From an uncultured Prevotella sp. (lineage in GTDB: Bacteria; Bacteroidota; Bacteroidia; Bacteroidales; Bacteroidaceae), in contig CAJOHP010000089.1 of the NCBI GenBank assembly GCA_905234355.1, positions 1 through 24,717 on the forward strand: 24,717 nt of DNA, given 5' to 3'. Every line of letters begins with the position of its first letter. Position 1 is the stretch's first letter. Of this stretch, positions 1 through 7,293 are shown in pieces. The notes beneath the pieces were generated by a model that was not told the DNA's origin, made no database searches, and was given only the letters and a program-made list of their open reading frames with translations. Made by a program: the position numbers and the translations under genes.

Positions 1-324
1 ATCGTACTCATGCTGGCGGAGTTTCCTCACCTCGTCAGCGTAGATACATGATTCTTGGTCCAGCTTGGAAGAGCATAGAATCACTCCGTTTACATCTCTT
101 TTAGGACGATATTTATAATCTCCATCAGGTGTAATACCTATCACAGACGATTTGTCCCAAATAGGGGTACGTATAATTCGGTTTATTGATTCGATAACCC
201 TTTTGCGTTTTGGATTACATGGGTCGTAAACTGGATATGCTTCAACAATCAGATACCATTCTTCCTTATACTCCGACTTGCGGAGCTTAACGGTCACTTT
301 TGTGTTTAATAACTTCTTTCTCAT
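1..324 (-). CDS. Tyrosine-type site-specific integrase, N-terminal part (runs off the left edge)
   Basis: Reading leftwards from an ATG at 324-322, an open frame of 108 codons continues past the window edge. It begins MRKKLLNTKVTVKLRKSEYK and contains EEWYLIVEAYPV, TPIWDKS and SCIYADEVRKLRQHEYD. I recognise this as the arm-type DNA-binding N-terminus of the large tyrosine recombinases of Bacteroides conjugative and mobilizable elements. Such enzymes integrate and excise the element by strand exchange at att sites. The catalytic domain (R-H-R-Y) is outside the window, so activity cannot be judged. The start lies 11 bp after the stop of the HTH gene at 336-890, so the two are very probably co-transcribed from the promoter near 951-982. 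Base composition is much more AT-rich than dnaK next door, consistent with acquisition. Confidence 0.85.
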   Translation of the reverse strand, partial: MRKKLLNTKVTVKLRKSEYKEEWYLIVEAYPVYDPCNPKRKRVIESINRIIRTPIWDKSSVIGITPDGDYKYRPKRDVNGVILCSSKLDQESCIYADEVRKLRQHEYD

Positions 325-335
325 ATTTTGTTTGT

Positions 336-890
336 TTAAAGCGATTTATACAAGTTGTCGATTTCCTTTTTGGGTGCATAGACATAGTTCCCAATTTGTC
401 GGGTAGGGATGGAATACTTTCTGATATGTGCCCAAACTGTGCTATCGTCTATCCTGAATTTCTTGGAGATTTCGCCGATAGTATAACAATTTTCTGGTTC
501 CATGTCGTAGAGACGTGGTAGTAAATGCTCATCCTTGATGGGCTCTTCACGCAAAGGAACTATCATTTCCAACTGCTTGCGAGAAATGCGGATGAGCCTT
601 TCCCCAATATTTGTATAAGGTAGTCGGCCTTTGCGTATCAGACGATAGATGGTATCCCTGCTGATGGCATACATGGCGACAGCCTCCTTCACACTGATGA
701 AGTCTCTTTCATCAGGAATGTGTTGAGCAATTAGATTCAGTTGCTCTTCTTTGGCTTTTGCTGCCTTTCGTTTCTTGTAGGCAATGTCAGTACAATGTCT
801 ACAACAGTAGCGGGAATCTAATGTCTTTGCGATAAAGGTGTTCCCACATACTTCACATTTGCGTTTGATTTGAAATTTTGCTTCTGGCAT
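336..890 (-). CDS. Zinc-ribbon plus double helix-turn-helix (excisionase-like) DNA-binding protein
   Basis: A 184-residue protein. Residues about 13-33 carry a CEVC...CCRHC cysteine pattern that should bind zinc. A basic linker (KKRKAAKAKEE) follows. Then come two MerR/excisionase-like winged HTH segments: ISVKEAVAMYAISRDTIYRL (about 65-84, followed by RLPYTNIGERLIRISRKQL) and YTIGEISKKFRIDDSTVWAH (about 136-155, followed by PTRQIGNYVYAPKKEI). Two HTH units in one small protein suggest recognition of paired or repeated sites. It sits directly upstream of the integrase, the usual place for a recombination directionality factor or element regulator in Bacteroides elements. The helically phased repeats at 904-929, just before its start codon, are natural candidate operators. 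Identity as excisionase rather than transcriptional regulator is inferred. Confidence 0.75.
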   Translation of the reverse strand: MPEAKFQIKRKCEVCGNTFIAKTLDSRYCCRHCTDIAYKKRKAAKAKEEQLNLIAQHIPDERDFISVKEAVAMYAISRDTIYRLIRKGRLPYTNIGERLIRISRKQLEMIVPLREEPIKDEHLLPRLYDMEPENCYTIGEISKKFRIDDSTVWAHIRKYSIPTRQIGNYVYAPKKEIDNLYKSL

Positions 891-903
891 AATTCTTTGA
901 ATT

Positions 904-929
904 TAAGTATGTATAAGTACTAATAAGTA
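904..929. repeat. Three TAAGTA direct repeats at exact 10-bp spacing
   Basis: TAAGTA occurs at 904-909, 914-919 and 924-929, so all three copies lie on the same helical face. They fall between the promoter at 951-982 and the start codon at 890 of the HTH/excisionase-like gene. This is the expected geometry for cooperative binding of a small HTH protein or excisionase, but binding is inferred. Confidence 0.6.
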
Positions 930-945
930 TATATAGGTTGCATCT

Positions 946-982
946 TGTCGCAAATTTAGTCGCGTTACATGAATGTCGCAAA
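946..982. repeat. Pair of TGTCGCAAA direct repeats
   Basis: TGTCGCAAA is present at 946-954 and again at 974-982, 28 bp apart. The copies overlap the -7 and -33 promoter elements of the HTH/integrase operon. They could be integrase arm-type sites, operators, or part of the attachment region. Confidence 0.5.
951..982 (-). promoter_or_regulatory. Bacteroidetes-type promoter of the HTH-integrase operon
   Basis: On the minus strand a TTTG at 982-979 is followed, after a 20-nt spacer, by TAAATTTG at 958-951. This matches the Bacteroidetes -33 TTTG / -7 TAnnTTTG consensus. Transcription would start near 944, leaving a leader of about 50 nt that contains the three TAAGTA repeats. Confidence 0.65.
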
Positions 983-1036
983 AATGGGATAAATAAGGGC
1001 ATAATAAAAGCATAGCAAACATGAGGGCATAAAAAA

Positions 1037-1073
1037 CAAATAGCGTGTAACTCATTGAGCTACACGCCATTTG
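1037..1073 (-). terminator. Rho-independent terminator of dnaK
   Basis: An inverted repeat pairs CAAAT, GCGTGTA and CTC with GAG, TACACGC and ATTTG around an ATT loop, with single symmetric mismatches between blocks. On the minus strand the stem is followed at once by a run of six T (complement of 1031-1036). It begins 32 nt after the dnaK stop codon. Confidence 0.75.
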
Positions 1074-1105
1074 ATAGTGTTTTGTTATGTCTTTACTTAT
1101 GCGTC

Positions 1106-3025
1106 TCATTTCACCTCCTCGAAGTCGGCGTCCTGGACGTCGTCGTTGGGATTGCCAGCCTGCGTCTGCTGTCCTCCCTGGAAGCCTGCGCCTGGTCCTG
1201 CCTGCTGGCCACCGGGCTGAGCGCCGCCGGCCTGACTGTACATCTTCTGCGAGGCGGCCTGCATCACCTGGTTGAGGTTATTGATGGCGGTGTCGATGGC
1301 CTGTATGTCACCGCTCTTGTGAGCGTCCTTCAGCTGCTGGACAGCGGTCTCCACGTTGGCCTTGTCGGCACCGAGCTTGTCGCCGTTCTCATTGAGGAAG
1401 GTCTCGGTCTGGAAGATCATCGAGTCGGCCTGATTCATCTTGTCGATGCGCTCGCGCTCCTTCTTGTCGGCCTCAGCATTGGCCTCAGCCTCCGCCTTCA
1501 TGCGGTTGATCTCGTCCTGGGAGAGTCCGGAGCTGGCCTCGATGCGTATGGCCTGTTCCTTACCGGTAGCCTTATCCTTGGCCGAGACCTTGACAATGCC
1601 GTTGGCGTCGATGTCGAAGGTCACCTCGATCTGTGGTACGCCGCGGCGAGCGGGAGCGATGCCAGTGAGGTTGAACTGTCCGAGGCTCTTGTTCTGAGCG
1701 GCCATGGGTCGCTCGCCCTGGAGCACGTGGATGGTCACCTCGGTCTGATTGTCGGCTGCCGTCGAGAAGGTCTCGCTCTTCTTGCACGGTATGGTGGTGT
1801 TGGCCTCGATGAGCTTGGTCATCACGCCACCGAGGGTCTCGATGCCGAGTGTCAGCGGAGTGACGTCGAGCAGTACGATGTCCTGTCCGGTCTCCTGGTT
1901 GAGGATGGCACCCTGTATGGCAGCGCCCACGGCCACGACCTCATCGGGGTTGACGCCCTTCGATGGTTCCTTACCGAAGTAGTTCTTCACGAGTGCCTGA
2001 ACAGCGGGAATACGGCTTGAACCGCCCACGAGGATCACCTCGTCGATGTCGCTGGTCTGTATGCCTGCGTCGCGCACGGCGTTCTGGCAGGGCACGAGAC
2101 AAGCCTGTATGAGGTTGTGGGCCAGCTGCTCAAACTTGGCGCGAGTGAGCGTCTTCACCAGGTGACGCGGCACGCCGGCCACGGGCATGATGTAAGGCAG
2201 GTTTATCTCGGTCGAGGTAGAGCTGGACAGCTCTATCTTGGCCTTCTCAGCAGCCTCCTTGAGTCGCTGCATGGCCATGGGGTCGGCGGTGAGGTCGGCA
2301 TTCTCGTCGTTCTTAAACTCCTCGACGAGCCAGTCGATGATGACCTGGTCGAAGTCGTCGCCGCCCAGGTGTGTGTCGCCGTTGGTGGAGAGCACCTCAA
2401 AGACGCCGCCGCCGAAGTCGAGGATAGAGATATCGAATGTGCCGCCGCCGAGGTCGAAGACGGCAATCTTCATGTCCTTGTTGGTCTTGTCTATGCCGTA
2501 GGCCAGTGCAGCAGCCGTAGGCTCATTGACGATGCGTCGCACGTTGAGTCCGGCTATCTGTCCAGCCTCTTTGGTGGCCTGTCGCTGCGAGTCGCTGAAG
2601 TATGCCGGCACGGTGATGACGGCGTCGGTGACCTCCTGTCCGAGATAGTCCTCGGCGGTCTTCTTCATCTTCTGCAGCACCATGGCACTGATTTCCTGCG
2701 GGGTGTACTTACGCCCGTCGATATCCACACGGGGATAGCCTCCCTCGTTGACCACCGAGAAAGGCACTCGGCTGATTTCCTTCTCCGTCTGCTGCCATGT
2801 CTCGCCCATGAAGCGCTTGATGGAGTAGACGGTCTTCTTCGGGTTGGTGATGGCCTGGCGCTTGGCAGGGTCGCCAATCTTGCGCTCGCCGCCATCGACG
2901 AAGCCCACTACGGAAGGTGTGGTGCGCTTGCCTTCGCTGTTTGCAATGACTACCGGCTCGTTGCCTTCAAAGACGGCCACACACGAGTTGGTTGTACCTA
3001 AATCGATTCCAATAATCTTTCCCAT
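1106..3025 (-). CDS. dnaK: Chaperone DnaK (Hsp70)
   Basis: A 639-residue Hsp70, normal length for bacterial DnaK. The N-terminal ATPase domain starts MGKIIGIDLGTTNSCVAV and carries VFDLGGGTFDISIL (phosphate 2) and VGGSSRIPAVQ (adenosine region). The interdomain linker VLLDVTPLTLGIE follows at about 390. The substrate-binding domain includes QTEVTIHVLQGER. The C-terminus is a Gly/Gln-rich tail ending in DDVQDADFEEVK, the conserved acidic terminus. It folds nascent and stress-damaged proteins in the cytoplasm with DnaJ and GrpE, neither of which is adjacent. It is monocistronic here: the flanking genes are the divergent 3258 gene and, beyond a terminator, the integrase element. I found no clear CIRCE operator and no convincing TAnnTTTG element upstream, so heat regulation cannot be read from the sequence. 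Confidence 0.98.
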   Translation of the reverse strand: MGKIIGIDLGTTNSCVAVFEGNEPVVIANSEGKRTTPSVVGFVDGGERKIGDPAKRQAITNPKKTVYSIKRFMGETWQQTEKEISRVPFSVVNEGGYPRVDIDGRKYTPQEISAMVLQKMKKTAEDYLGQEVTDAVITVPAYFSDSQRQATKEAGQIAGLNVRRIVNEPTAAALAYGIDKTNKDMKIAVFDLGGGTFDISILDFGGGVFEVLSTNGDTHLGGDDFDQVIIDWLVEEFKNDENADLTADPMAMQRLKEAAEKAKIELSSSTSTEINLPYIMPVAGVPRHLVKTLTRAKFEQLAHNLIQACLVPCQNAVRDAGIQTSDIDEVILVGGSSRIPAVQALVKNYFGKEPSKGVNPDEVVAVGAAIQGAILNQETGQDIVLLDVTPLTLGIETLGGVMTKLIEANTTIPCKKSETFSTAADNQTEVTIHVLQGERPMAAQNKSLGQFNLTGIAPARRGVPQIEVTFDIDANGIVKVSAKDKATGKEQAIRIEASSGLSQDEINRMKAEAEANAEADKKERERIDKMNQADSMIFQTETFLNENGDKLGADKANVETAVQQLKDAHKSGDIQAIDTAINNLNQVMQAASQKMYSQAGGAQPGGQQAGPGAGFQGGQQTQAGNPNDDVQDADFEEVK

Positions 3026-3150
3026 AATTGTTATTCTTTTTTATTTGTTATTTTTTTCGTACTTATTGCGGCCTTAAGCCACAGATATTATAGCAAAGCG
3101 CATGCCAAAATGCTAAAAATGCTGTATGAAGAGCGAATTATTGCGTCAAA

Positions 3151-3184
3151 TTGTCACAAGTATAAAATATTTTTTCTATCTTTG
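3151..3184 (+). promoter_or_regulatory. Bacteroidetes-type promoter for the 3258 gene
   Basis: TTG at 3151-3153 and TATCTTTG at 3177-3184 match the -33/-7 consensus, with a 23-nt spacer that is slightly long. Transcription would start near 3190, about 68 nt before the ATG at 3258. Confidence 0.5.
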
Positions 3185-3257
3185 CAGGCAAAATGAGCCT
3201 GATGGCTTGTCATACTTTCATTATCTCGTATATAACAAACAAGGTGTAAGAGTCAAA

Positions 3258-4589
3258 ATGAAGAAGTCTATACTTTTGTCTGCCATGCTCTTTGCAGCTG
3301 TGACAGCGAGTGGCCAAGGCGATGCCGAGTCATATCTGAAATACACGAAGAACGCCAAGCCCGCCTCGACAGTGGCAGCCGCCGACACGGCCAAGACGAA
3401 GAAGGAGAAGGCTCGTGACGTGATGAACGAGAAGTTTCCCTACCGCGGTCTGTGCGAGTGGGAGCCCGGCATGCGTTTCATGGTCGTGCCCGACAAGCGC
3501 GACCTGGTCATCCGCACCTTCACCGACTCGGTGACGGGCCAGAAGGTGAGCAACAGTCCGCTGCGCCACAAGATATTTGTCTATACAGGCCACGACGACT
3601 TGGAGGGTCACGGCCGCGTGCACTTCCGCTGTGAGGAAGACCAGCGCCGCTACTACTACGAGGTGCCGACAGGCTCGTTCGACGACTACTGCCTCACCAA
3701 GTTCGGTGTGCCGGCACTGGCCTATCTGGGCGATGTAGACATAGCACGCAAGGAGCTGCTTGGCAAGACGCTGACGACGAAGGCGCTGAAGTACTACCGC
3801 GACGTGGAGTACGGCAGCGACGGCGCCGAAGAGGTGACCATGGAAGGCACGGGCCACGTGGTGAAGGTGGTGGCCATCGGCGTGGGCACGCGCCGTTTCC
3901 CGGTGAAGATCATCGTGAGCGGCCCGACGAAGAAGGGCGACAAGACGGAGCAGGAGTTCTACCAGTATGTGGCCATCAGCCGCACCAACTGCGGTCTGCG
4001 CGGCGACGAGTTCAGCCTGCGTGAGAACCAGAACCACACCTTCGAGACGGCCTTCGACATGAAGGACGACCTGGCCTCGGCTGGTGCCTACGCCGGCTGG
4101 GTGGGCAAGACCGTGTGCACCAACTATGCCACGCAGATGCGCAATGCCAGTGACAAGCTGGTGACGGTGGCGCGCCTGTCGGTCTTCGTCATCGACAAGA
4201 TTTCGCTGCAGAGTGGCAGCAGGTATGCCAAACTGACACTCCGTCAGGCCAACAACAGCAAGGTGGTCTACACCAAGGACGTGCTCTTCTCCGACATGGA
4301 CGGCACGTCGAGCGTGTCGAAGCCCGAGCAGCGTGTCTTCGAGAAGCTCTTCATCGAGGGCGACCCCACGCTCCATCCCGACGTCAAGCCGCAGCACCTG
4401 GCCGCCATCACGCGTGGCAACATACAGGTGGGATTTACCGAGGCCGAGGTGCGCCTGTCGCGCCCCGACGAGCCCAGCGTCATCGACGAGGGCGACACCG
4501 TCATCTGGCTCTACAACCACTACAACACCCGCCGCGCCCGCGTGGTGTTCAGCAAGCTCAACCACCGCGTCATCAGCGTGAAGATGTAA
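3258..4589 (+). CDS. Secreted protein of unknown function with BamE/SmpA-like C-terminus
   Basis: 443 residues. I place the start at the ATG at 3258 because it begins a signal peptide (MKKSILLSAMLFAAVTASGQ) and follows a promoter; an upstream in-frame ATG at 3126 would put 44 uncharged or hydrophobic residues in front of it. There is no lipobox cysteine, so the product should be periplasmic or otherwise exported. The middle is rich in Tyr, Arg and Asp, with no motif I recognise. The last 60 residues (AITRGNIQVGFTEAEVRLSR ... VIWLYNHYNTRRARVVFSKL) resemble the BamE/SmpA fold: a 'G(M/F)T..EV...P' helix, a W-x-Y strand and a V-x-F strand. That fold assignment is inference. The polyamine gene follows closely, suggesting co-transcription, but no functional link is visible. 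Confidence 0.8.
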   Translation: MKKSILLSAMLFAAVTASGQGDAESYLKYTKNAKPASTVAAADTAKTKKEKARDVMNEKFPYRGLCEWEPGMRFMVVPDKRDLVIRTFTDSVTGQKVSNSPLRHKIFVYTGHDDLEGHGRVHFRCEEDQRRYYYEVPTGSFDDYCLTKFGVPALAYLGDVDIARKELLGKTLTTKALKYYRDVEYGSDGAEEVTMEGTGHVVKVVAIGVGTRRFPVKIIVSGPTKKGDKTEQEFYQYVAISRTNCGLRGDEFSLRENQNHTFETAFDMKDDLASAGAYAGWVGKTVCTNYATQMRNASDKLVTVARLSVFVIDKISLQSGSRYAKLTLRQANNSKVVYTKDVLFSDMDGTSSVSKPEQRVFEKLFIEGDPTLHPDVKPQHLAAITRGNIQVGFTEAEVRLSRPDEPSVIDEGDTVIWLYNHYNTRRARVVFSKLNHRVISVKM

Positions 4590-4604
4590 GGGAAGCGCAT
4601 AGCC

Positions 4605-4751
4605 ATGGGCAAGATATACCGACTGAACCGCCGTTTCGACGACATGGTGGCCGACCGCAAGGAGGGCCAGCAGAACGACCTGATGGCCGACTTCTGGTAT
4701 GCCGCCAAACAGATAAACGAACAACAAACCATAAAAGAAGAACGAAGAAAG
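4605..4751 (+). other. Coding-like in-frame stretch between the two genes (49 codons)
   Basis: The ATG at 4605 opens 49 codons that run without a stop into the dehydrogenase at 4752. The frame is also that of the preceding gene after its TAA. Codons up to about 4700 strongly prefer G or C in third position like true genes here, giving MGKIYRLNRRFDDMVADRKE and then QNDLMADFWYAAKQ. After about 4710 the sequence turns A-rich like an ordinary leader. It could be an N-terminal extension, a short upstream peptide that lost its stop, or a former C-terminus of the 3258 gene. No family recognised. Confidence 0.45.
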
Positions 4752-5990
4752 ATGAGCAGAATACTCATGATTGGCGCCGGTGGCGTCGCCACGGTGGCTG
4801 CATTCAAGATAGTGCAGAACGCCGACGTGTTCACTGAGTTTATGATAGCCTCGCGCCGCAAGGCGAAGTGCGACGCACTGGTCGAGGCCATTCACCAGAA
4901 GGGCTACACCATGCCCATAAAGACGGCTCAGGTCGATGCCGACGACGTGGAGCAGCTCAAGGCACTCTTTGCCAGCTACAAGCCCGAGCTGGTCGTCAAC
5001 CTCGCCCTACCCTACCAGGATCTCACCATCATGGATGCCTGCCTGGCCTGTGGCTGCAGCTATCTCGACACGGCCAACTACGAGCCGAAGGACGAGGCCC
5101 ACTTCGAGTACTCCTGGCAGTGGGCCTATCGCGACCGCTTCCGCGAGGCCGGTCTCACCGCCATCCTCGGATGCGGCTTCGACCCGGGTGTGACCAGCAT
5201 CTTCACCGCCTATGCAGCCAAGCACCACTTCCAGGAGATGCAGTATCTCGACATCGTCGACTGCAACGCCGGCGACCACCACAAGGCCTTCGCCACCAAC
5301 TTCAACCCCGAGATCAACATCCGCGAGATCACGCAGAAAGGCCTCTACTGGGAAGACGGGCGCTGGGTGGAGACCGAGCCGCTCGAGATACACCGCGACC
5401 TGACCTATCCCGAGATAGGTCCGCGCGACAGCTACCTGCTGCACCACGAGGAGATAGAGTCGCTTGTCATCAACTATCCCACCATCCGCCGCGCCCGCTT
5501 CTGGATGACCTTCGGCCAGCAGTACCTGAAGCACCTGGAGGTGATACAGAACATCGGCATGAGCCGCATCGACGAGGTGGAGTATGAAGCTCCGCTGGCC
5601 GACGGCAGCGGCACTGCACGGGTGAAGATAGTGCCCCTGCAGTTTCTCAAGGCCGTGCTGCCCAACCCGCAGGATCTGGGCGAGAACTACGAAGGCCAGA
5701 CCAGCATAGGCTGTCGCATACGCGGCATCGGACACGACGGCAAGGAGCACACCTATTATATATATAATAACTGCTCCCACCGCGCCGCCTACGAGGAGAC
5801 GGGCATGCAGGGCGTGAGCTACACCACGGGTGTGCCCGCCATGATAGGTGCCATGATGTTCTGCAAAGGCCTGTGGCGCAAGCCCGGCGTCTACAACGTG
5901 GAGGAGTTCGACCCCGACCCCTTCATGCAGGAGCTCAACCGTCAGGGCCTGCCCTGGCACGAGCTGCACGACATCGACCTTGAACTGTAG
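4752..5990 (+). CDS. Saccharopine dehydrogenase family protein, probable carboxynorspermidine/carboxyspermidine dehydrogenase
   Basis: 412 residues from the ATG at 4752, which is chosen because MSRILMIGAGGVATVAAFK is the usual N-terminus and an A-rich leader precedes it. The Rossmann nucleotide-binding loop is GAGGVA (about 7-12). Further family features are ASRRKAKCDALVEAI, VVNLALPYQDLTIMDACL, YLDTANYEPKDEA and GCGFDPGVTSIFTAYA (about 139-154). This family reductively condenses aspartate semialdehyde with a diamine using NADPH, giving carboxynorspermidine or carboxyspermidine, which a separate decarboxylase converts to the triamine. Many gut Bacteroidales make spermidine this way. The diamine preference cannot be read from the sequence. 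No decarboxylase gene lies in the window. A perfect hairpin at 6021-6049 lies shortly downstream. Confidence 0.88.
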   Translation: MSRILMIGAGGVATVAAFKIVQNADVFTEFMIASRRKAKCDALVEAIHQKGYTMPIKTAQVDADDVEQLKALFASYKPELVVNLALPYQDLTIMDACLACGCSYLDTANYEPKDEAHFEYSWQWAYRDRFREAGLTAILGCGFDPGVTSIFTAYAAKHHFQEMQYLDIVDCNAGDHHKAFATNFNPEINIREITQKGLYWEDGRWVETEPLEIHRDLTYPEIGPRDSYLLHHEEIESLVINYPTIRRARFWMTFGQQYLKHLEVIQNIGMSRIDEVEYEAPLADGSGTARVKIVPLQFLKAVLPNPQDLGENYEGQTSIGCRIRGIGHDGKEHTYYIYNNCSHRAAYEETGMQGVSYTTGVPAMIGAMMFCKGLWRKPGVYNVEEFDPDPFMQELNRQGLPWHELHDIDLEL

Positions 5991-6020
5991 CAACAGGATT
6001 TATGACTGTCTGAATATAGC

Positions 6021-6049
6021 GTAGGGACGGGCTTCTAGCCCGTCCCTAC
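6021..6049. repeat. Perfect hairpin GTAGGGACGGGCT-TCT-AGCCCGTCCCTAC
   Basis: A 13-bp perfect stem with a 3-nt loop, 31 bp after the dehydrogenase stop. It shares the GGGACGGGC core with the dispersed repeats at 6071, 12998, 13053, 13901 and 13950. It could serve as a transcription terminator, although the following T-run is short (TTTG). Confidence 0.8.
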
Positions 6050-6070
6050 TTTGACACCCCGCATGTGTTT

Positions 6071-6095
6071 CGGACAGGCATAAAGCCCGTCCCTA
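6071..6095 (+). repeat. Copy of the dispersed 26-bp hairpin repeat
   Basis: Begins CGGACAGGC and ends GCCCGTCCCTA around a short A/T loop. It matches the copies at 13901-13926 and 13950-13975 except for the last base. The preceding bases (CCCGCATGTGTTT) also resemble those before the 13950 copy. Confidence 0.85.
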
Positions 6096-6249
6096 TAGTG
6101 GGTGGCATGGTCAGTAAACGCGAAAAAACTGGGTACAACAAATTGATTTCGGAAGTCATAGGATTTCAATATCCGCCGCACAGGCCGGAAATTATAGTGC
6201 TATTAGCATTTTTCTTATTCAACAATCAGCTACTTTCATGGAATTGTAT

Positions 6250-6257
6250 TATATTTG
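6250..6257 (+). promoter_or_regulatory. -7 element (TATATTTG) upstream of the methyltransferase
   Basis: An exact TAnnTTTG match 44 bp before the start codon at 6302. I see no good TTG at the expected -33 position, so strength is uncertain. Confidence 0.4.
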
Positions 6258-6301
6258 CATCAAAAATCCAATCAATTTATCAGTAAGCTGAAAAATTTAG
6301 T

Positions 6302-7249
6302 ATGACAGAGAAGGTTCGTGCCGAAAGAAATAGAACGCTGACCATTTCGACAAGCGAAATTCCAACACTGGAAAAGTTTATATTCTCAGCAAATGACATT
6401 AAGCAGTCATTTGCCGATGATTCTATTATCAATGCAGATCTTTTCGACTGTCTTGACAATATTCCTAACGGATATTTCAATCTGATTATCATTGACCCTC
6501 CCTATAATCTTGATAAGGATTTCCACGGAAAAAAATTCTCCAGTATGAAATCTGACACTTATGAGGACTACCTAAGAAGTTGGTTTTATAAGGTCTGTGA
6601 CAAGCTTGCTCCAAACGGCACACTATATATGTGTGGTGACTGGAAGTGTACTTCTTCCATGCAGAGAGTTATAGAAGAACGACTGACTGTCATTAACAGA
6701 ATAACATGGCAAAGAGAAAAGGGAAGAGGTGCGAAATCAAATTGGAAGAATGCCATGGAAGACATTTGGTTCGCAGTCAACAATCCTAATGATTATTATT
6801 TTGACGTGGAATCTGTTATGATGAAACGCAAGGTCATTGCACCATACAGGGTAGACGGCAAGCCTAAAGATTGGGAAGAAACGGAATCGGGTAATTTCCG
6901 CATCACATATCCATCTAATTTCTGGGATGATATAAGCATACCATTTTGGTCAATGCCGGAAAACACTGATCATCCGACTCAAAAGCCAGAAAAGTTGTAT
7001 GCCAAGTTAATACTTGCATCAAGTAAACCTGGTGATAAAGTTTTTGATCCTTTTTTAGGCAGTGGAACATCAGCTGTTGTAGCTCAGAAATTAGGAAGAA
7101 GATATTGTGGCGTTGAAGCCAATCGAGAGTACTGCCATTGGGCTGTCAAACGATTGATGAACGCTATCAGTGACAATACAATCCAAGGTTATGCCGACGG
7201 CGTGTTCTGGGAAAGAAATTCACACGCGCATACGCAGTGTTCTTTTTAA
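6302..7249 (+). CDS. Orphan DNA methyltransferase, N-4/N-6 amino-methylase family (beta class order)
   Basis: 315 residues. The catalytic motif IV is DPPY at about 65-68 (IIIDPPYNLDKDF). The S-adenosylmethionine-binding motif I, VFDPFLGSGT, comes later at about 247-256, followed by RRYCGVEANREYCHWA. The order IV, target-recognition region, I is that of the beta class. DPPY fits either adenine N6 or cytosine N4 methylation. A HPTQKP motif precedes motif I, as is common in the family. No restriction endonuclease gene lies on either side, so it is solitary here. The gene is strikingly AT-rich and uses different codons from its neighbours, pointing to horizontal acquisition. The recognition sequence cannot be deduced by eye. 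Confidence 0.92.
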   Translation: MTEKVRAERNRTLTISTSEIPTLEKFIFSANDIKQSFADDSIINADLFDCLDNIPNGYFNLIIIDPPYNLDKDFHGKKFSSMKSDTYEDYLRSWFYKVCDKLAPNGTLYMCGDWKCTSSMQRVIEERLTVINRITWQREKGRGAKSNWKNAMEDIWFAVNNPNDYYFDVESVMMKRKVIAPYRVDGKPKDWEETESGNFRITYPSNFWDDISIPFWSMPENTDHPTQKPEKLYAKLILASSKPGDKVFDPFLGSGTSAVVAQKLGRRYCGVEANREYCHWAVKRLMNAISDNTIQGYADGVFWERNSHAHTQCSF

Positions 7250-7293
7250 TAATAAATTGCGTTCTCTTTAAACAAGGCACATCGGCCGGCCTG

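Larger units (their letters stand above)
1..1030. mobile_element. Terminal part of an integrative (conjugative or mobilizable) element
   Basis: The integrase and its HTH partner, the AT-rich composition and the clustered short direct repeats at 904-982 together mark the end of an integrated element abutting dnaK. Composition changes sharply at about 1085, where GC-rich dnaK begins. The exact end is not visible because only one junction is in the window; it probably lies between the HTH gene's promoter (982) and the dnaK terminator (1037). Confidence 0.6.
5991..6301. other. Intergenic stretch with repeat copies and the left edge of the AT-rich methylase island
   Basis: No gene seen. It holds a perfect palindrome (6021-6049), one copy of the dispersed hairpin repeat (6071-6095) and, from about 6115, AT-rich sequence leading to the methyltransferase. 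The GC-to-AT change near 6115 may mark an insertion boundary. Confidence 0.6.

Noticed and set aside
3026..3120. A heat-shock operator (CIRCE) or clear promoter for dnaK
   Set aside because: No TTAGCACTC-N9-GAGTGCTAA inverted repeat and no exact TAnnTTTG box in the right orientation.
3330..4895. 521-codon open frame on the minus strand opposite the 3258 and 4752 genes
   Set aside because: It is an antisense mirror of GC-rich codons; the sequence is Val/His/Leu-rich without motifs, while the plus strand has a signal peptide and a recognisable enzyme.
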